Shown: positions 46,374 through 55,962, counted from the first letter of the stretch. The stretch: DNA of 64,000 nt from Thermoplasmataceae archaeon (GCA_038729425.1 JAVYSB010000001.1:79927-143926), one strand, 5' to 3'. The notes: generated from the sequence alone by a model not told the origin. Numbers and translations are program-made.

Positions 46374-46757
46374 TCACTTCTCATATCTCCCTTTTACTGG
46401 GTTCACGCAAGGACTGGAAAAATAGTTCCTTCCTTACTATGCGTTTTATTTTTCTCATGTCGATTGTAAATAGGGACTTTATAAACAGTTTTTGGCCAAG
46501 TACGATTAAATTTTTATGATTATCTTTCCGTTGAGCTACATGCCAGAACGAAAACCACATCATCATTACTGAGAAGAGAACACGTCATGGAACCATTTGG
46601 ATAGATCAACACCAAGCGAATATTCTGAGACTGATGGTAGAAATGGCTGCTTAAAACGACATCGAACCAGACAGATCAAGCATTGATCTTGACCTCTTCA
46701 ATAATTTCGATTTCTTCTAGGTACCAATTTATGACATTCCTGGGGAGGGCGACTAAA
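46374..46757. other. Intergenic stretch without a supported gene
   Basis: 384 bases between a GNAT gene and tRNA-Arg(CCG). A minus-strand 61-codon frame (46381-46566) and a plus-strand stretch near 46560-46650 (reading RHGTIWIDQHQANILRL) are too short and unlike known families. GATTAAATTTTTATG near 46505-46520 could be a box. Nothing firm. Confidence 0.35.
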
Positions 46758-46830
46758 CGGGCCCGCCGGGATTCGAACCCGGGTCACAGGCTCCGGAGGC
46801 CTATGTGATAATCCGCTACACTACGGGCCC
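46758..46830 (-). tRNA. tRNA-Arg(CCG)
   Basis: Acceptor GGGCCCG pairs with CGGGCCC; discriminator G. The T arm is CCGGG-TTCGAAT-CCCGG and the anticodon arm TAGGC-CTCCGGA-GCCTG, giving anticodon CCG for CGG codons. Its 5' end abuts the last base of the adenosine-specific kinase gene, which is on the same strand, so it may be processed from a longer transcript. Confidence 0.93.
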
Positions 46831-47318
46831 TATTTTTTGTAATTGATTGTTCTGAGGAATTTTCTCCTTGTATTTCTATTATCCTCATCCTCAACACCCA
46901 GAGGTGAATACCCATCAATAACCCCAAGTATGCCGTTCCCGTTCTCTCCCTTGGCCAGGACAACTTCCACAGGATTTGCGGTTGCCACGAAAATGCTCCC
47001 AACTTCCTGGCACTGCTTTATTGCATTGAGTACGTTAATGGGATAAAGATTCTTCAGTATGATCATGAACGTGTGTCCGGATTTTATTCGCATCAGGTTT
47101 TCAACGGCAATCCTTGTCAGTCCTTCATCCGTCCCCTCGTATCTGATAAGCCTGTCTCCGGAAGCTTCCGAAAATGCCATTCCGAAAATAGCTCCGGGAA
47201 CCGATGTCGTCAATATTTCATAAATGTCCTCTACTGTTTTGATAAAGTGAGAATAGCCGAGAATAACGTTCATTCCTTCAGGGTATTCAAGTTTCACCGA
47301 GAACACTTCAGTTGTCAT
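46830..47318 (-). CDS. Adenosine-specific kinase family protein (COG1839/DUF355)
   Basis: A 162-residue protein matching the small archaeal COG1839 family, one member of which was crystallised as an adenosine-specific kinase. Family segments seen are NVILGYSHFIKTVEDIYE, PGAIFGMAFSEASGDRLIRYEG, GHTFMIILKN.YPINVLNAIK and CQEVGSIFVATANPVEVVLA. No P-loop is present, as is normal for the family. A minus-strand TATA (TTTATAAT, 47348 to 47341) lies 23-30 bases before the ATG. The stop shares a base with the downstream tRNA-Arg. Confidence 0.9.
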   Translation of the reverse strand: MTTEVFSVKLEYPEGMNVILGYSHFIKTVEDIYEILTTSVPGAIFGMAFSEASGDRLIRYEGTDEGLTRIAVENLMRIKSGHTFMIILKNLYPINVLNAIKQCQEVGSIFVATANPVEVVLAKGENGNGILGVIDGYSPLGVEDEDNRNTRRKFLRTINYKK

Positions 47319-47340
47319 ATGAAGTTACATTGCAGCTAGA

Positions 47341-47400
47341 ATTATAAATCATGGGGGAAATACATCTTTTGATGTATTTCCGTCAGAAAAACATTAAATT
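47341..47400. promoter_or_regulatory. Divergent promoters with a perfect hairpin between them
   Basis: Minus-strand TATA (47341-47348) for the kinase gene and plus-strand CATTAAATT (47392-47400) for elp3 flank a perfect inverted repeat GGAAATACATC-TTTT-GATGTATTTCC (47356-47381). The dyad is too far upstream of either transcript to be a terminator, so it is a candidate operator controlling both genes. Confidence 0.55.
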
Positions 47401-47420
47401 CCGCTCACAATAGAGTTGCG

Positions 47421-48959
47421 ATGGATTTTTATCAGCTTATAGGTGAGAAAATTCGAAATGGGGAAGTGACATCAAAGGAGGAGTTGCAGGACATGAAAAT
47501 CAGACTGGCCAAGGAACTCTCCCTCGATTTCATCCCAAGCGATGTGGAAATCCTGAATTCGGGAGACTTTTCCAAATCACAGAGAGAACTCCTGAGAATA
47601 AAGAATACCAGGACAATTTCTGGCGTTGCTGTCGTTGCCGCAATGACTTCCCCGGAAAGCTGTCCTCACGGAAAGTGCCTTTACTGTCCTGGGGGTGTTG
47701 AGAATAACTCCCCACAGTCGTACACGGGGCATGAACCCGCTGCACTCCGCGGACGAAACAACAATTATGATCCTTACAGGCAAGTGTTCAGCAGAATCAA
47801 GCAGCTCGATCTCATAGGGCATGACACCAGTAAAATCGACCTTATAATCATGGGCGGTACTTTCACAGCAAGAGATACTAGCTACCAGAGAGATTTTGTA
47901 AAGGGCTGCTTTGATGCCATGAATGGTTCAATCGGAAACTCCATTGAAGAATCTATACTGCTAAATGAGACTGCACAAAAGAGATGCATTGGACTGACGG
48001 TAGAGACCAAGCCGGACTGGTTCTTCGAGCGGGAAATTGACACTGCACTGGAGTATGGGACAACAAAGGTCGAACTGGGTGTACAGAACCTCTCTGACAG
48101 AATACTGAAAATAAACTTGCGGGGGCATGATCTTAATGATGTGCGGAGATCAACCCAATTATCCCGGGATGCAGGATTGAAAATTGTTTACCATATAATG
48201 CCGGGAATGTATGGATCAACCCCGGAGGATGATAGGAAGAGTTTTGATACTATGGTTGAGGACCCCGCATTCCGTCCGGATATGCTTAAAATATATCCAA
48301 CCCTCGTAACAAAGGGTACCTCTCTTTACCGCCTCTGGAAATCAGGGAAGTACAATCCGCTTGACACCGGCTCTGCCGTTGATCTGATTTCATACATGAT
48401 GGAGAGGATGCCGCCATGGATAAGGGTGCAGAGAATGCAGAGGGATATACCGGTGAAGTTCATCGAAGCAGGGGTAAAAAGAAGTGACATAAGGAATCTC
48501 ATTTCGGAAGATCTGCAAAAGAGGGGTGTGAGGAGCAAGGAAATACGTGGACGAGAGATTGCGGGAGAGACATTTTCCGGGAACATGCACCTTTCAACGT
48601 ACAGGTATGAAGCGGCATCCGGCATTGAATATTTTATTTCATTCGTCGATGATCAGGACAGGATAATCGGTTTTGTGAGACTCCGGATACCTTCTAAAAA
48701 CGCTCACAGAAAAGAAATGTATAACTCCTCAATAGTGCGGGAGATAAAGGTTTTCGGAAACGTTGTGCCCGTTGGCAAGCATGAAGAGATGAGCTGGCAG
48801 CATAAGGGAATTGGTTCAGAACTCATTACAGAAGCAGAAACCCTGAGCAAGGAGAATGATACGGACAGAATGCTGGTCATAAGCGGCATAGGAGTCAGAG
48901 AGTATTTCAGGAAACTGGGATACGAAAGAGTTGGACCTTATATGGGAAAAGTCATCTGA
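47421..48959 (+). CDS. elp3: tRNA uridine(34) 5-carboxymethyl synthase Elp3
   Basis: A 512-residue archaeal Elp3. A radical SAM domain has the long-spaced cluster CPHGKCLYCPGG (near residues 82-93), then GGTFTARD and the KIYPTLVTKGT strand. A C-terminal GNAT domain (about 380-512) follows with the acetyl-CoA loop HKGIGSELITEAE. It modifies wobble uridines of tRNA using acetyl-CoA and SAM. The ATG at 47421 lies 21 bases after a TATA-like box. No other Elongator subunit is needed in archaea. Confidence 0.95.
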   Translation: MDFYQLIGEKIRNGEVTSKEELQDMKIRLAKELSLDFIPSDVEILNSGDFSKSQRELLRIKNTRTISGVAVVAAMTSPESCPHGKCLYCPGGVENNSPQSYTGHEPAALRGRNNNYDPYRQVFSRIKQLDLIGHDTSKIDLIIMGGTFTARDTSYQRDFVKGCFDAMNGSIGNSIEESILLNETAQKRCIGLTVETKPDWFFEREIDTALEYGTTKVELGVQNLSDRILKINLRGHDLNDVRRSTQLSRDAGLKIVYHIMPGMYGSTPEDDRKSFDTMVEDPAFRPDMLKIYPTLVTKGTSLYRLWKSGKYNPLDTGSAVDLISYMMERMPPWIRVQRMQRDIPVKFIEAGVKRSDIRNLISEDLQKRGVRSKEIRGREIAGETFSGNMHLSTYRYEAASGIEYFISFVDDQDRIIGFVRLRIPSKNAHRKEMYNSSIVREIKVFGNVVPVGKHEEMSWQHKGIGSELITEAETLSKENDTDRMLVISGIGVREYFRKLGYERVGPYMGKVI

Positions 48960-49022
48960 ACCCGTTTCTGATTCATCCCAGACCTGCCGGTATCCTTGAT
49001 AAGCGATGACCCGTACCAATAC

Positions 49023-49055
49023 TTTTATATGCCATTGCATTTGCATACTGCCATG
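49023..49055 (+). promoter_or_regulatory. kdp operon promoter
   Basis: TTTTATAT (49023-49030) lies 23-30 bases before the kdpF ATG at 49053, implying a leaderless kdpFABC transcript. No obvious KdpE-like site is visible, and no kdpD/kdpE gene is present. Confidence 0.5.
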
Positions 49056-49142
49056 CTTGCAGTTTACATAGTTCTGGGGATTCTGTTGCTGTTAACTGCA
49101 GTTTATTTAGTGTATACGATAGTTGGAGCTGAGAAACTTTGA
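49053..49142 (+). CDS. kdpF: KdpF-like small membrane peptide
   Basis: 29 residues: one hydrophobic helix (VYIVLGILLLLTAVYLVYTI) ending VGAEKL, matching the KdpF pattern in which a single helix ends YLVYxxxxAE. KdpF stabilises the KdpABC complex. Its TGA overlaps the TTG start of kdpA (TTGA). A TATA box is correctly placed upstream. It is easily missed by automated calling because of its size. Confidence 0.85.
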   Translation: MLAVYIVLGILLLLTAVYLVYTIVGAEKL

Positions 49143-50917
49143 ATTATGTCCCTTCAGGAATATCGTCCCTGTCCTCGTTTGTCAACTCATTCTGGCAGAC
49201 CAACTACGTTGCTTCAGGTGTAATAATAATCCTGATATATCTTGCAATAATCCTGATTTTTGGCTATATTATCTCAGGTTTCATTGCCAAACTGTATAAA
49301 GATGAAAAAAACTGGCTCACCCCAATATCAGGTAGAATTGTGAGAATCTTCGAGAGAGCCCTGGGGGAAGGGTCAGAGAGGCAGATGAGATTCAGGGAAT
49401 ATTTTTCCACCCTCCTGTTTTTTAATGCCATCGCCGGCATTATTGCCTTTTTCTTTATCTATTTTCAACATTTTCTGCCATATGCCTATGCGAACAACCA
49501 CATGACCCCGAGCCTCACATTAAACACCGTAATTAGTTTTCTCACTAATACAAACCTCCAGAATTACTCCAACCCATTCGATCTGTCGTACGTGAGCCAG
49601 ACATTTGTGATAACCGGCTTGATGTTCCTTTCCGCAGGAACAGGATTCGCAGCCTCAATGGCTTTCATCAGAGGAATAATCACCGATAAAGGTACTATTG
49701 GAAATTTCTATCACGATTTCTTAGTCTCAATTTTTTACCTCATTCTTCCACTTACGCTCCTTGTTACACTAATATTAATACTCAGTGGAGTTCCTGAAAC
49801 TACTCTTTCTTATGTAAATGTGCAGGCCGTCTTCTCGTCTGTGACATCGAAGGTGCCACTTGGATCGGTAGCCACTTGGGAGGCAATCAAGAACATCGGA
49901 ACCAATGGAGGTGGGTTCTATGGTGCTAATGCTGCTTTTCCATTCGAAAACCCAAACTGGTTCACAAACATCGTTGAGTTCACCGCATTTTTTGTTATTC
50001 CCCTCGGATCCATAATGTCCTTCGGAAAGGTGTTCAACTACCGGAAATTCATGGTTATGCTTGTATCCGTCTTGGTTGTATTCTTCATGATCACGGCGTT
50101 CCTCACATACTATGGCGAGATCACGGGGATTCCGGCCCTGACAGATCTGGGCACCATATACGGCGGAAACATGCTTGGAAAGGAGACTGCAATTGGTGTC
50201 GCTGCTTCTTCCATATTCAGCATTGGATCTACCGTAACCTCAACCGGGGCTGCGAATGCGCTTCTGCTTGGGTATACTCCCGCTGGTTTGCTTGGTAACT
50301 TGGTAAATCTCCTGGTCAATGATCCGATTGGTGGCGTGGGGACCGGCGTTCTCAATATCTTCACATCAGTAATTTTCACGGTCTTTATAGCTTCGCTAAT
50401 AGTTGGAAAGCTGCCAGAACTGATGAGCATAAAGATCGGTGCTAAGGAAATAAAGTATTCTACCCTTTCCCTGATCACACATCCTCTGATAATTATCATA
50501 CCCGTAGGATTAACACTGATGATTCCGAGCATCATGGCCTCGTTCGTAAATCCGAGACCGGATGCTATCACAGAGCTTCTGTACGAATTTGCCTCCGCTG
50601 CCTCAAACAATGGATCAGCAATAGGTGGTTTTACGGAGAACCAGACATATTTCAATGTCCTTGAGGGCGTGGTAATGCTTCTTGGAAGGTATCTTATTAT
50701 GGGTTTCCAGCTCAAGATAGCCGACCTTTTCTCAAACAAGAAACCAAGGGCGGAAAGCGGGAGGACTATTGACACTGGCTCCTTTTATTTCGGCGTTATG
50801 CTGCTTGGTGTAATGATCCTTGTGGGCCTGCTGTCGTTCTTTCCGGTTCTTGCCCTAGGACCTATTCTTTCCTGGGCTAGAGATTTCGCAGGATACATAA
50901 TGGCGGTGATCCGATGA
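49139..50917 (+). CDS. kdpA: Potassium-transporting ATPase, potassium-binding subunit KdpA
   Basis: A 592-residue multi-pass protein, the K+ channel-like subunit of the Kdp pump. The selectivity-filter repeats are visible as TNGGGFYGANAAFPFENPN and ASNNGSAIGG. Start is a TTG overlapping kdpF, and its end overlaps kdpB by four bases (ATGA). The tight FABC order shows a complete high-affinity K+ uptake system. Confidence 0.95.
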   Translation: MNYVPSGISSLSSFVNSFWQTNYVASGVIIILIYLAIILIFGYIISGFIAKLYKDEKNWLTPISGRIVRIFERALGEGSERQMRFREYFSTLLFFNAIAGIIAFFFIYFQHFLPYAYANNHMTPSLTLNTVISFLTNTNLQNYSNPFDLSYVSQTFVITGLMFLSAGTGFAASMAFIRGIITDKGTIGNFYHDFLVSIFYLILPLTLLVTLILILSGVPETTLSYVNVQAVFSSVTSKVPLGSVATWEAIKNIGTNGGGFYGANAAFPFENPNWFTNIVEFTAFFVIPLGSIMSFGKVFNYRKFMVMLVSVLVVFFMITAFLTYYGEITGIPALTDLGTIYGGNMLGKETAIGVAASSIFSIGSTVTSTGAANALLLGYTPAGLLGNLVNLLVNDPIGGVGTGVLNIFTSVIFTVFIASLIVGKLPELMSIKIGAKEIKYSTLSLITHPLIIIIPVGLTLMIPSIMASFVNPRPDAITELLYEFASAASNNGSAIGGFTENQTYFNVLEGVVMLLGRYLIMGFQLKIADLFSNKKPRAESGRTIDTGSFYFGVMLLGVMILVGLLSFFPVLALGPILSWARDFAGYIMAVIR

Positions 50918-52905
50918 ATTCCTGGTGGAAAATTGTGACGGGATCGATGGAAAAATTCAGGCCCGATTTTCAGGCAAAGAACCCCGTTATGTTCGTCACT
51001 GAAATTGCATTCATAGTCTCTATCTTTGTTATCATCTTTCCTACTGAATTTGACATACAGACAACCGGAAACTATGTTGATTTCTACATCGCTGTGACAG
51101 TTCTCCTTTTCCTCACGCTCCTTTTTTCTAATATCAGCACAACAGTATCAGAGGAGCAAAGCAGATCCATAACCGATTCACTGAAAAGAATGAAAACTGA
51201 GACAACAGCAAGGAAAGTATCCGGTGCTACATTTGAGACGGTGACTTCCGACGATCTCAGGACAGGAGACACAGTCGTTGTTGACGCAGGAGAAATTATA
51301 CCGGGTGACGGCGAGATAATTTCTGGGAGCGGGTATGTGAATGAATCGAACATTACCGGAGAATCCAGAGCCGTCCGCAAGCTTGAAGGAGACAGTGTTA
51401 CGGGTTCCACAAAGCTGATGACAGACAAAATAACTGTAAGGATCACTGCAAACCCAGGGGAAACATATATTGATCGCATGATACAGATTGTGGAGACAGC
51501 AGTCAGGGAAAAGACTCCCAATGAAATAGCACTTTCTACCCTTCTATCTGGACTTACACTGATATTTCTCATGATCACCGCTTCCATTTTTGCCTTATCA
51601 AGATACCTCGGCATAAACATAAACATAGACACGCTCATTGTCCTACTCATTGCTCTCATTCCAACAACTATAGGGGGACTGATGCCAGCGGTGGGCATTG
51701 CTGCTGTCAACAAGATATCAAAATTCAATGTCATATCAAAGTCTGGAAGAGCAGTTGAGAATGCAGGGGATGTTGATACAATAATACTAGACAAAACGGG
51801 TACCGTTACAATGGGAGACAGGGAGGCAATAAAGTTTTATCCGAACAGCGGCATAGATGAGAATGAATTCATCCGTTATTGTGCCATGGCTTCTCTTCAG
51901 GACAAGACAATGGAAGGAATCTCGATCGTAAATCTTGCTAAGGAAAAGGGCGTAAATGTGACGGAAGCCGATCTTGATGGCTTCAAATTTCTACCATTTT
52001 CGGCAGAGACCAGGTTCAGCGGCATAAAGGCAGAGGATACTTATGTCTACAAAGGTGCGCTATCAACCCTGCTTAAGAACTATAACCTGAATGACACGTT
52101 TACAATTGCACTCTGTAAGGAAATATCCCTCAGAGGTGGTACAGCCCTTCCTGTGGTGAAGGATGGAAAATTCATTGGAGTCATAGAACTGAATGATACG
52201 CTGAAACCTGGCATAAAGCAGAGACTGGAACTGCTGAAGAAAATGAATATCCATACAATAATGTGCACAGGTGATGATGAAGTGACAGCATCTTATTTCA
52301 CCAACCTGAGCGGGATCGATAATTACGTTGCGAACAGTACTCCAGAAGATAAATACAATGTGGTCATTTCCGAAAAGGAGAAACAGAGAATGGTAGCCAT
52401 GGTGGGGGACGGCACCAATGATGCACCCGCCCTTGCCAAAGCGGATGTTGGAATGGCAATGAACAAGGGTACAACTCCCGCAAAGGATGCGGCGAACATG
52501 ATTGACCTTGATTCCGATCCTACCAAACTCATGGATGTGATTTTCATAGGGAAGCAGATACTCATAACCAGGGGCGCCTTGACCACTTTCAGCATAGCAA
52601 ATGATGTCTCAAAGTACTTTGTTGTCATTCCAGCAATGTTTTCGCTAATACCTGAACTTGGCCTGCTCAACATACTGGGCCTGAGTAATCCACTTCTTGC
52701 AATAACATCAGCCCTAATATTCAACACCATAATTATTCCCATCCTGGTTCCCATGGCAATTAGAGGCGTGAAGTACCGACCGTCAAGTATAACCGAGTTG
52801 TTTAGGAGAAATATTCTGATATACGGTATTGGTGGGGTTATCCTTCCTTTCCTGGCGATAAAAGCAATATATGTATTGCTTACACTAATGGGGGTGGTTT
52901 GGTGA
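50914..52905 (+). CDS. kdpB: Potassium-transporting P-type ATPase KdpB
   Basis: A 663-residue P-type ATPase. The phosphorylation motif is DKTGTVTMGD, with actuator TGES (NITGESRAV), hinge MVGDGTNDAPALAKADVGMAM and KGALSTLL in the nucleotide domain. It energises K+ transport through KdpA. The segment ADTVVVDAG-like GDTVVVDAGEIIPGDGE and VNESNITGESRAV is typical for Kdp. It starts ATG at 50914 in a four-base overlap with kdpA. Confidence 0.96.
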   Translation: MNSWWKIVTGSMEKFRPDFQAKNPVMFVTEIAFIVSIFVIIFPTEFDIQTTGNYVDFYIAVTVLLFLTLLFSNISTTVSEEQSRSITDSLKRMKTETTARKVSGATFETVTSDDLRTGDTVVVDAGEIIPGDGEIISGSGYVNESNITGESRAVRKLEGDSVTGSTKLMTDKITVRITANPGETYIDRMIQIVETAVREKTPNEIALSTLLSGLTLIFLMITASIFALSRYLGININIDTLIVLLIALIPTTIGGLMPAVGIAAVNKISKFNVISKSGRAVENAGDVDTIILDKTGTVTMGDREAIKFYPNSGIDENEFIRYCAMASLQDKTMEGISIVNLAKEKGVNVTEADLDGFKFLPFSAETRFSGIKAEDTYVYKGALSTLLKNYNLNDTFTIALCKEISLRGGTALPVVKDGKFIGVIELNDTLKPGIKQRLELLKKMNIHTIMCTGDDEVTASYFTNLSGIDNYVANSTPEDKYNVVISEKEKQRMVAMVGDGTNDAPALAKADVGMAMNKGTTPAKDAANMIDLDSDPTKLMDVIFIGKQILITRGALTTFSIANDVSKYFVVIPAMFSLIPELGLLNILGLSNPLLAITSALIFNTIIIPILVPMAIRGVKYRPSSITELFRRNILIYGIGGVILPFLAIKAIYVLLTLMGVVW

Positions 52906-53546
52906 AAATCGACCATCTTACGAAGATGGCACTTAAAACAACCGCACTTGCCATAATGGCTATGTTCATCCTCGGCTTTGCTTTCCCGACCATAACAGCA
53001 ATTATTACGCAGGAGATCGATCCTCATTCTGCGACAGGATCCCCCGTCACCATTGACGGAAAAATTTACGGTTCCTATCTTCTGGCAGAGGCCTTCAATT
53101 CATCAATATTTTTCCAGGCTAGACCTTCGGCCATTGATTATAATCTTTCGCAATCAGGAGGGCCATCCTACGCCATAGACAATAAAAATCTTGTCAATCA
53201 GACCAAGGCATACCTTGTGCAATTCGAAAGGGAGAATAATCTGACCAGTGCCTCTCAGATACCCACTTCGATGATAACATATTCTGGGTCTGGGCTGGAC
53301 CCAAATATACCATTGCAGGGTGCCATAGATCAGGTGAGCAGGATATCCCAGAATATCTCTGCATTTACTAACGGCTCACTTACGGATAATTTCACTTATA
53401 ATTACATTGTGAATATAACTGCCTCCGACATAAGTTATAATTTCCCCATATTGGGAGCGCCGTATGTGAACACAGTTGTTCTGAATTTTGATATAATCGA
53501 TCTCCTGATGGAGAAGGGTTATATAACACAGTCATTTCTTGACTAG
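52902..53546 (+). CDS. kdpC: Potassium-transporting ATPase subunit KdpC
   Basis: About 214 residues. One N-terminal membrane helix (TALAIMAMFILGFAFPTITAII) and an external domain with GSYLLAEAFNSSIFFQARPSAIDYN, matching the KdpC FxxRPSA block. PNIPLQGAIDQVSRI is the family's second block. It raises the ATP affinity of KdpB. Start GTG at 52902 overlaps the kdpB TGA (GTGA). The 3' end overlaps the convergent USP gene by 15 bases. Confidence 0.93.
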   Translation: MKIDHLTKMALKTTALAIMAMFILGFAFPTITAIITQEIDPHSATGSPVTIDGKIYGSYLLAEAFNSSIFFQARPSAIDYNLSQSGGPSYAIDNKNLVNQTKAYLVQFERENNLTSASQIPTSMITYSGSGLDPNIPLQGAIDQVSRISQNISAFTNGSLTDNFTYNYIVNITASDISYNFPILGAPYVNTVVLNFDIIDLLMEKGYITQSFLD

Positions 53547-54350
53547 AAGTACGTCCTGCTCAGTTCCCTTTATCACCGACTTGATGGCTGCATTTATCCG
53601 TACGCCGCCATCTGGTCTCGTGCGTATGCCGAGCACAATGAGATCAGGATTTATCTGTCTGGAATAAAATAGAATCTCATCCTTAAATGATGTTGTCATT
53701 CCAGACTTGGTGAAGTTTATCTCCGGACCGTAACTGCTGACAAACCGATCCATGTTCTCAAAAAGCAGCCTGTATCCATGCGTGTGGGTTTTGTCGTATT
53801 TCCGCATGTCCACAAAATAGAGAGAGGCGTTAAGGGCTTTCTTCAGATAAAGAGAGAAGGCGACCGCCGTTCTAGTATTAATATCTTCAGAAATTGGAAC
53901 GAGGATTTTCCTGTAGGGATACGATGCATTCTTGACGCTGAGAGCAGCCGTGGTGGAACCTGAGTTTTTAAGCACGTAGTCCCCAATGCCTCCGAAAAGG
54001 GAGGCAGAGAGGGCAGAACGTTTCCATGTTGCTATCAGCAGAATGTCATACCCATGAGCCCCGCTTTCTATCACAATTCCTTCACGCACAGAATTAGCCA
54101 TGCGTATTCTCGGTACGACCTTTATTTTGGCGTCCTTCCCTTCCTTGAACGCTTCCGTCACTAAGGACACCTTATCGCTCCACGTTACCTCTTGAGTTGT
54201 TTCCTTCACGGTGAAGGCTGTAATCTCGGAGTCGTATGCCCTTGAAAGATCGAATGCTATATCAAGAACCCTCCTTGATCTGTACCCCTTGCCCATGGGA
54301 ACCAGAATCTTCTGCAATCTAAGAGAATAGGGTTGGGGAGCTTCAACCAT
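53532..54350 (-). CDS. Tandem universal stress protein
   Basis: A 272-residue protein with two USP domains: 13-140 (KILVPMGKGYRSRRVLDIAFDLS) and 145-272 (YRKILVPISEDINTRTAVAFSLYL). The ATP-binding loop GxxGxxxxG is partly kept in the first (GGIGDYVLKNSGSTTAA) and weak in the second. In bacteria KdpD carries a USP domain. Here a separate USP gene beside kdp may take a sensing role, which is inference from context. Convergent overlap with kdpC. Confidence 0.87.
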   Translation of the reverse strand: MVEAPQPYSLRLQKILVPMGKGYRSRRVLDIAFDLSRAYDSEITAFTVKETTQEVTWSDKVSLVTEAFKEGKDAKIKVVPRIRMANSVREGIVIESGAHGYDILLIATWKRSALSASLFGGIGDYVLKNSGSTTAALSVKNASYPYRKILVPISEDINTRTAVAFSLYLKKALNASLYFVDMRKYDKTHTHGYRLLFENMDRFVSSYGPEINFTKSGMTTSFKDEILFYSRQINPDLIVLGIRTRPDGGVRINAAIKSVIKGTEQDVLLVKK

Positions 54351-54688
54351 GAAATAGTTAACCAGACTTTAAATTTAAGGGTTTCCTTTATGCAGGGCTC
54401 TCAGTCTGGTAGATTTTATACAGCAGAATGAACGTGGACCCATTGAAAAAAGGCTAGTTCGCGAATATGGCATAACTATGTCCATGTAAGTCGATACCAT
54501 GCCGTGGTTTTCTTCTCCGTTATCTTGCCTCCTACATTTGGCACAAACCAGACTTTCACCTCACGTTTTTAATGAAATGTCTCGCTGCAAAGTTGGACAA
54601 ATTTCTGTGAAGAAATATTGGATAACACTATGCTTGCAATATTTTTAAATTGGGAAGTATATCTTTGGTAAAAATTTTATGAGTATAA
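54351..54688. other. Intergenic stretch without a supported gene
   Basis: 338 bases between the USP gene start and the end of the next minus-strand gene. It holds the USP promoter region and AT-rich sequence (AATATTTTTAAATTGGG near 54638-54654). I see no coding frame of note and no RNA fold I can name. Confidence 0.35.
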
Positions 54689-55162
54689 CTATTGCTCACT
54701 AGCCTTGAAACACAAATTTCCTGAGAAAAAGGCGATTAAATTGATGCTTGCCTTGGCCGCAGCGATCTTTTTAATTATCGCAATGATTGTAATTGTCCTG
54801 ATGAACACCGCGGACATCCTGATTTTTGATTGATTTGATGTCTGTTCATCTCTCATTTTCAGCTTGTCATGCAACCTATTTATCTCGTCCCGGGCACTCA
54901 GCATGGTATTGTCGAGAAACCCGTACAGGGTTTTATCGTCTTCCCTGGCCATTTTGAGCAGTCCTTCTACAACCTTGCTGGATTCACTATTTGAGAAAAA
55001 AGTAACTATGTCATATGCTATGATCAATGTGGAAAGCTTCTGTATCCGGTCTGTTTTTTCTTCGGTTTTCTCTAGATAAGTCCTCAGAGAAGGCCCCAGC
55101 AAGATGTATACTACCACAGTGGAAATGAGTAAAACAATGGGTACTAGGAAGATAAGGCTCAT
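54689..55162 (-). CDS. Small membrane protein with coiled-coil-like middle
   Basis: 157 residues. An N-terminal membrane helix (LIFLVPIVLLISTVVVYILLGP) is followed by a charged helical segment (YLEKTEEKTDRIQKLS... EINRLHDKLKMRDEQ) and a second hydrophobic helix near the C-terminus (AVFIRTITIIAIIKKIAAAK). No family is recognised. A very good TATA (minus strand, 55198 to 55184) lies 22-36 bases before the ATG, so it is probably expressed as a leaderless mRNA. Confidence 0.6.
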   Translation of the reverse strand: MSLIFLVPIVLLISTVVVYILLGPSLRTYLEKTEEKTDRIQKLSTLIIAYDIVTFFSNSESSKVVEGLLKMAREDDKTLYGFLDNTMLSARDEINRLHDKLKMRDEQTSNQSKIRMSAVFIRTITIIAIIKKIAAAKASINLIAFFSGNLCFKASEQ

Positions 55163-55224
55163 CCTGCTGAATTAATATGAGTGTATTATTTATATATGCC
55201 TGTTGTGACAAATGATGATTGGTG

Positions 55225-55962
55225 TCAATGCTCTGCCTTTGACGCATTGTAGAATCTCATGTGCTCGAGGAAACTCCATCCATGTTCTGAAACATGGTAT
55301 GTTTCTTTTTCACCGTCGTCTCTTGTGGTTACAAGAAATTCTCTTTTTATGAGGTCAGAGATGATTGATTTTGCTGAATTGTAGTTAAGGTTGCATCTGA
55401 ATATGATTGATGACAAACTGCTACCATGATTGGCAGATACCGATGTGAGAACTTCATACATTAGACCGGTTCTGTCTCGGTATTTTTTCTTGTTTCGAAA
55501 CGCATATTTTGATGATACAGCAGTGCTTGCGGTGCTGATCGGGATTACCGGTTTCTGTGCATCTTTTGGCTTAATCAAAGAAGCACTGATTGTACTGGTA
55601 TATCCCGGTTTGACCTCGAATAATTCAATACCCAGAGAAGTTGTCAGCAGTTTTTCTTCAGGTGTCGGTTTTGTCTCAAAGAAGATAAATTTTCTATATG
55701 CAGCTATGTCCTCTGAATGAGCGTTGAAGAAAGTTATTGCCGAGAGAGTATCTTTGGCTTTCAATGGGATTATGAGACACGTGATTATGTGCCCATCACC
55801 ATCCACATTTGAATAAATAAAATCGAACCTGTGTAACATCCCAGATTTTCCCCTTATGGTAGGTGCCACGATATACATCCAGCGTTCACTTCCGGTTGAC
55901 TCAGCAGAAAATCGATCAATCAACACGCCGGACTTCCTATTGACAACATCTTCCAAGAGCAT
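55225..55962 (-). CDS. Winged-helix (HTH_45-like) protein with N-terminal sensor-like domain
   Basis: About 245 residues. The N-terminal 130 form an alpha/beta domain (MLLEDVVNRKSGVLIDRFS ... MYIVAPTIRGKSG), perhaps a ligand-binding or restriction-like fold. The C-terminal 80 are a winged helix (LMYEVLTSVSANHGSSLSSIIFRCNLNYNSAKSIISDLIKREFLVTT... YHVSEHGWSFLEHM) of the HTH_45 type common in Thermoplasmata. It probably regulates transcription. The upstream frame offers GTG/TTG starts to 55986; I chose the ATG. Confidence 0.68.
   Translation of the reverse strand: MLLEDVVNRKSGVLIDRFSAESTGSERWMYIVAPTIRGKSGMLHRFDFIYSNVDGDGHIITCLIIPLKAKDTLSAITFFNAHSEDIAAYRKFIFFETKPTPEEKLLTTSLGIELFEVKPGYTSTISASLIKPKDAQKPVIPISTASTAVSSKYAFRNKKKYRDRTGLMYEVLTSVSANHGSSLSSIIFRCNLNYNSAKSIISDLIKREFLVTTRDDGEKETYHVSEHGWSFLEHMRFYNASKAEH

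Noticed and set aside
51084..51794. 236-codon minus frame inside kdpB
   Set aside because: Long but Ser/Met/Val repetitive antisense reading of the P-type ATPase.
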